A stretch of 64,000 bases of DNA from Phoronis australis (lineage: Eukaryota; Phoronida; Phoronidae): positions 93,362-157,361 of the forward strand of contig NMRA01000314.1 in the NCBI GenBank assembly GCA_002633005.1, read 5' to 3'. Made by a program: the position numbers and the translations under genes. Positions 60,141-64,000 of the stretch are shown here, in pieces. Below the pieces are notes generated by a model, which saw only the letters and a list, made by a program, of their open reading frames with translations, was not told the DNA's origin and made no database searches. Each line of letters opens with the position of its first letter. The first letter of the stretch is position 1.

Positions 60141-63000
60141 CTGCAACAAAGAACAGAGAATATTGCAACACTTCACCTATTGACCTATGGCAAGCTCCGC
60201 CCCCTTGCCTAAGGTCAACTAACAAACAAGTAAGCGAAAGCAAGCTCAGATTTAAATACAAGTGCAATATGTCAACACACGGACTGAGCCTCCCAGCAAG
60301 CGCAGGGTGTGTGCTTTTCTAATTCAAATGCAATCTCTCCTATGGTGTTAATTGCTAATCTTGTACATAGTATTTTAAACTTTGGGATAATTTAATAGTT
60401 ATTTATTTCGTAAATTATGTATTTGGTTGTCGGTTTTTAGGCCTTCAGCTAACGTTTTTCTCTTGATTTACCTTAACCAACTATACATTGACCTGGCTTG
60501 ACTTGGCGTCAACAAGAGGTCAAGCTAAGCATCAAGCGACACTGGACGTTATTCAGTGGATGAAACTGGTTCTCAAAATCAGGAATCACTATATCCAACC
60601 AGTGCTGGCAGAAGTGTGGATTGCTCTGAAACCCCCTCGACCCCCACACCCCTCAACCCAGTCTACACAAGCTCGACTCGACCTGAACATAGAAAAAGCG
60701 CCGACTTGTAGGACCAATGAGTTGAGCCGTGAGCTTGGCTGGCTTTTCCCTGTTTTTTTTTGCAATTAAGGCAATCGATTCAGCAAGTTTGAAATCCTAA
60801 AGCAGAATGAAAACAAAAAATCAAATCAAAGACCTACCAACGTAACAAAATGTCTTTCCCGGCAGAGTGTAATCGTCTCGTCTGCTCTTCAGTGAATTGC
60901 AGATTCAACTTTTTGCGAAGAGTGCAAGGAACCAACCAGTAAATACAGATTGAAAACACAAATTTTAACTAAAAAGTATTTCAACGTTATATGGACTATA
61001 TTGTAAATGAGTATACAATATATGGCAAATAATCAAAAGGTGAAATTATGTACAATCCCGTTAATGTACTCTCTCCTCAAGTTTTTTAGAACTGAGCCAT
61101 TGATAGCCACTCGTGGAACTATTTCCGTGACAACGATAGCGCGCTCACAATGTGCTATTCAAGACCACCGGCATTCTCACATCACTGTTTTTAATCACCT
61201 GACTTCAGCCAAAGCAGACTCATGCGTAGGTATGTCTTAGGGAAAGTCACCCAGTGACATAGGCAATAGCTCACTTGCGAATTTCCAGTTAGTCAATGTG
61301 ATGTCACCGGAAGAGGGGCAAAACCCGCCATATTGTTCTTGTTTTGCCCCGAGTCTTTGCTACACACGCAAAATCTTACTGGAGTTCTTATGGTGAACTT
61401 TACGTTTAAAACGTTAACACGATTTAAGGGAAGGTCTATGGATCGTGGAATAACTGTGAATGGATGAAGTAAATGTGAACTTGTTATGTTGTGCGAAGCT
61501 GTGAACGGACTGAAATTGGAACTTGACCCGGTCTAGGCCTGAATGCCGCAGGCATACTGCCGCAGGCATACAGGAGAGACTCGCTGGTCCCGTGTGTGCA
61601 ACGTTTCTGATTGGCTAGTCGAATTCTCAACAGGCAGTGCTTTACACAAACAAACTGGCACAACTGATGGACTGCAGTGTAAATGTGGTCTGTTGGGTAG
61701 AAAAATCGGTGTTTAAAATTTACGTTCAGGAAATGTGAATCTTAGAAATTGTGGTTGCGCCTTTTCGGAGAGCATCTTTCTACTGTCATTGACTTTTGTT
61801 CACGATACTATCCTGTACTCACATAGTATGAATAACACACCATTTAATCAGCCAGATATGTGTTTATTGTACATGTACAGGCTTCAAGCACGCCGCTATT
61901 AAACATCACTGTAGAAGCGAAATAGTTGCTGCGATGCCACTTGCATGACAAGGCTAAAAATCGTTCACAGTCCGCCATTTTTTCACGGTGTTGTAAAGCT
62001 GGCCAATGACTGTTGAGGTTACAACAACCAATGCTAAAGCGCGTGCCACTGCGTGTTGGCTAGGCACGTAGGGGACCAGCGAGACAGGGGCGATAATAGA
62101 TACCCATAAAATGTTACTCATTTCAAAACACAGCAAATAAAATCCATGGAAACATGCAAATGTGCACATGGAGTTATAATTAGCACATACCCTGATTCTG
62201 GATACAATTTAGTCTACAAATAACTTGAACATATCCATGAAAACCTCGTGGTTCGCCGCTAGAGTTCGGCGCTCAGCGGGCGCCATTTTGAGGAAGTTAC
62301 GTGAAATCACGCATGTTGACGAACATAAAGTCCAAGGGACACAAATCTTACAAATTTCACCTGATACCTATCCCATGCTATTTTGCAAGTGTCACGCACT
62401 TCGCTGAAGTCTCGTGCTAGCCTTTGCCTAACTCACGTGACTCAGTTGAAATACTTTGTGGTTATCACACGTGTAACGAAAAATTTAACGGTGACCAAAA
62501 AAGTAGAGTTGGAATTCTTCGCCAAAGACAAGTCACCTTAATTCTCGCAACTAAGCTTCATCAAAGATATGTGTAGACACTGTAAAATAGAAAGGACCAC
62601 TGAAGAAAGTGAGCGCTTTTTTAAGTGATGGGTTTAAGTGTAGAATGTATTTTTATGAGGTGAAAACTCTTAATCAGAGACCGGATTTGGCCTGCCACCC
62701 GTTTAAAGTACACAGGACAAAATTCGTACAGAAAGCGATGGGAAGTATTTATTGTAGTAGCCCCTAACCAGTCAACCGAGGGGCTACCAGTAACGTAACT
62801 AACAAGCGCACAGATAACTCTATTGCCACAGGTCGTGGGTTGAGGGGGACGTGGATCGGGTGTGGGGGTCGATGGGGTTTCAGAACAATCCCAGACACAA
62901 GCAAAACTCACAGGCTTTATCAGCTTCTGATCGTCCCCAATTAGTTAATACACTATATATATAAGAAATTCTTCGGTTGCTTCACTTCAGCCGTCTATAG
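60141..63000. other. NOP58 intron 1 or 5' flank
   Basis: No exon coding MLVLFET-like sequence found. It holds the promoter-like cluster at 61.3 kb, a doubled 16-bp GCCGCAGGCATACTGC repeat (about 61552) and one arm pair of a short inverted dispersed repeat (60618-60660 and 62836-62891). Confidence 0.45.
61299..61350. promoter_or_regulatory. CRE/ETS/YY1-like cluster with a 10-bp inverted repeat
   Basis: TGATGTCA (61299), CCGGAAG (61307) and CCGCCAT (about 61325) sit beside the perfect inverted repeat GGGGCAAAAC...GTTTTGCCCC (61315-61350). Such motifs are frequent at housekeeping promoters. It lies 1.2 kb upstream of the first NOP58 exon found, but no NOP58 exon 1 is visible next to it. Confidence 0.35.
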
Positions 63001-63001
63001 C

Positions 63002-63130
63002 AGGGCTCGACATAACGAGCTGCAGGTCGCATTTGCGACCTGAAATTTGGAAATGCGAGCTGAGATTTTTGTCAGCTCGTATAAAGTCGCAAAATGCGAC
63101 CTGGAATTTCCAACGAATGCGAGCTGAGTT
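63002..63130. mobile_element. hAT-like terminus with subterminal palindromes
   Basis: Begins CAGGGCTCGACATAACGAG, resembling hAT-type ends. It then has palindrome CAGGTCGCATTTGCGACCTG, repeated GCGAGCTGAG blocks and GTCGCAAAATGCGAC. No transposase or partner end was found in the window. Confidence 0.45.
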
Positions 63131-64000
63131 TTTACACTTCTCGGCAGATACCTGGCAAATATAAAGCAGCTATTGTTAATCCGACCATTACTTGGTTGTT
63201 GCCAAATCCAAGTTCAAAAGACCACTAACTGAGAACAGCCCTCCCGATGACTTGTTAGCAAGTCGCGTGACCATGGGATATGCAGAATCGATCATTGGTG
63301 CGTTTCATTGGCTAACATTTTCGGCCACTTATGCAAATTTCCGGATTTGTCGAAGAAAGTTTCGGGCCACATAACACGTGATAAAACCTCACAAAACAGT
63401 GGTGTTTCTATTAAATCTTAAGCGATCAACTTATCAAACTTTGTGGACAAATACGTTTGTTTTTCGCTTAAGATGTCCTCATTACCTTTACCAAATATCC
63501 ACGACAATATCCCTGATATCGCACTGCGGCACTGGTCGGTCCCGTTGTTAGCGTGCAAGCGGTCCCGGCAAGACAATCGTGACTTAGATATGTGCGCCTC
63601 GGTTTTATCCCATAAGACAGCCAAAGTGAAAATGACAACCTATTAAACCCCAAATGGCGATCACATCTTTACTTTCAGTTGCCAAGAAATTCTCAAACCC
63701 CATTACTTGTTTCTCAGTGGGGCTACGTGCGCAAAATATTTGTCTTTCACACGTTGTTGCCAACGTAAAGTGTACATGTAGGCCTATTCCAGCGATTCAA
63801 GTGCGTGAACTCACGCGTGCGCACCGTTTTGAAGCTGTACATCAAAAGAGAACAGCGGCAGTCCTAAATGAAAGAGTATACCGGCTTGGCTCTGTCAAGC
63901 ACCTGGGTGCCAATGGTTTATTTGAAAATGAACTCATAGATTTCTGGCGGTTACGATGCTTTAGGAAATTCCCCGGGACGGATGTAACCCAGAACTGATA
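63131..64000. other. Unassigned stretch at the window end
   Basis: A 114-codon + frame (63654-63998) starts with a plausible ATG but matches nothing I recognise. NOP58 exon 1 is not here. Confidence 0.35.

Noticed and set aside
63654-63998. 114-codon + frame as a new gene or exon
   Set aside because: Plausible ATG, but no recognised domain; length not exceptional for chance in 64 kb.

Overview
This window is animal nuclear DNA. It has GT-AG split genes, long introns, A+T-rich spacer and many degraded mobile elements, and there is no operon structure. The best taxonomic clue is a neuropeptide precursor at 30.6 kb whose two amidated peptides end in GGGRF-amide. From memory, this ending is typical of sulfakinin/cholecystokinin-type (SK/CCK) peptides of molluscs and other lophotrochozoans, so I infer a lophotrochozoan invertebrate. 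I cannot name the species.

Two protein genes are convincing. (1) On the + strand, a single coding exon (30600-31127) encodes a 175-residue SK/CCK-type prepropeptide. A promoter-like block lies 4.5 kb upstream (25.74-26.04 kb: CRE, CCAAT boxes, TATA), followed by a splice donor at 26092/26093. A splice acceptor ends at 30489, with no ATG between it and the precursor start, so a non-coding first exon is likely. (2) On the - strand, 60140 down to 43002, thirteen phase-compatible exons encode residues of NOP58, the core protein of box C/D snoRNPs. Only the short first exon (about 15 residues) is missing. Two adjacent NOP58 introns each carry a box C/D snoRNA gene (58410-58487 and 59026-59101). 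Both have the same D-box guide against 18S rRNA, predicting methylation at human-equivalent A512, the target of SNORD70, which also lies in NOP58 in human. Host gene and guide therefore appear to be linked across bilaterians, with a local duplication here.

Region by region: 1-25.7 kb has no recognised host gene, but holds MITEs, microsatellites, a LINE C-terminus (16.2-16.5 kb), a Penelope-like GIY-YIG fragment (18.7-19.2 kb), tRNA-derived SINE heads (21.1 and 21.4 kb), a G+C-rich inverted-repeat element (21.5-22.0 kb) and foldback elements (22.9-23.0 kb). The SK/CCK locus occupies 25.7-32.2 kb. The stretch 34.4-42.4 kb is dense in transposons: a second LINE remnant, and a family of elements with CAGnGG terminal repeats and 5-bp target duplications. 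The largest member (38846-41138) contains an array of motifs resembling the CTCF core. NOP58 fills 43.0-60.1 kb. Its introns are loaded with tandem repeats of 19, 40, 59, 61 and 67 bp and more CTCF-like repeats. The stretch 60.1-64.0 kb has promoter-like motifs near 61.3 kb and a hAT-like terminus at 63.0 kb.

Four single-N positions (38312, 38875, 47345, 56470) lie in or beside repeats and probably mark assembly joins.
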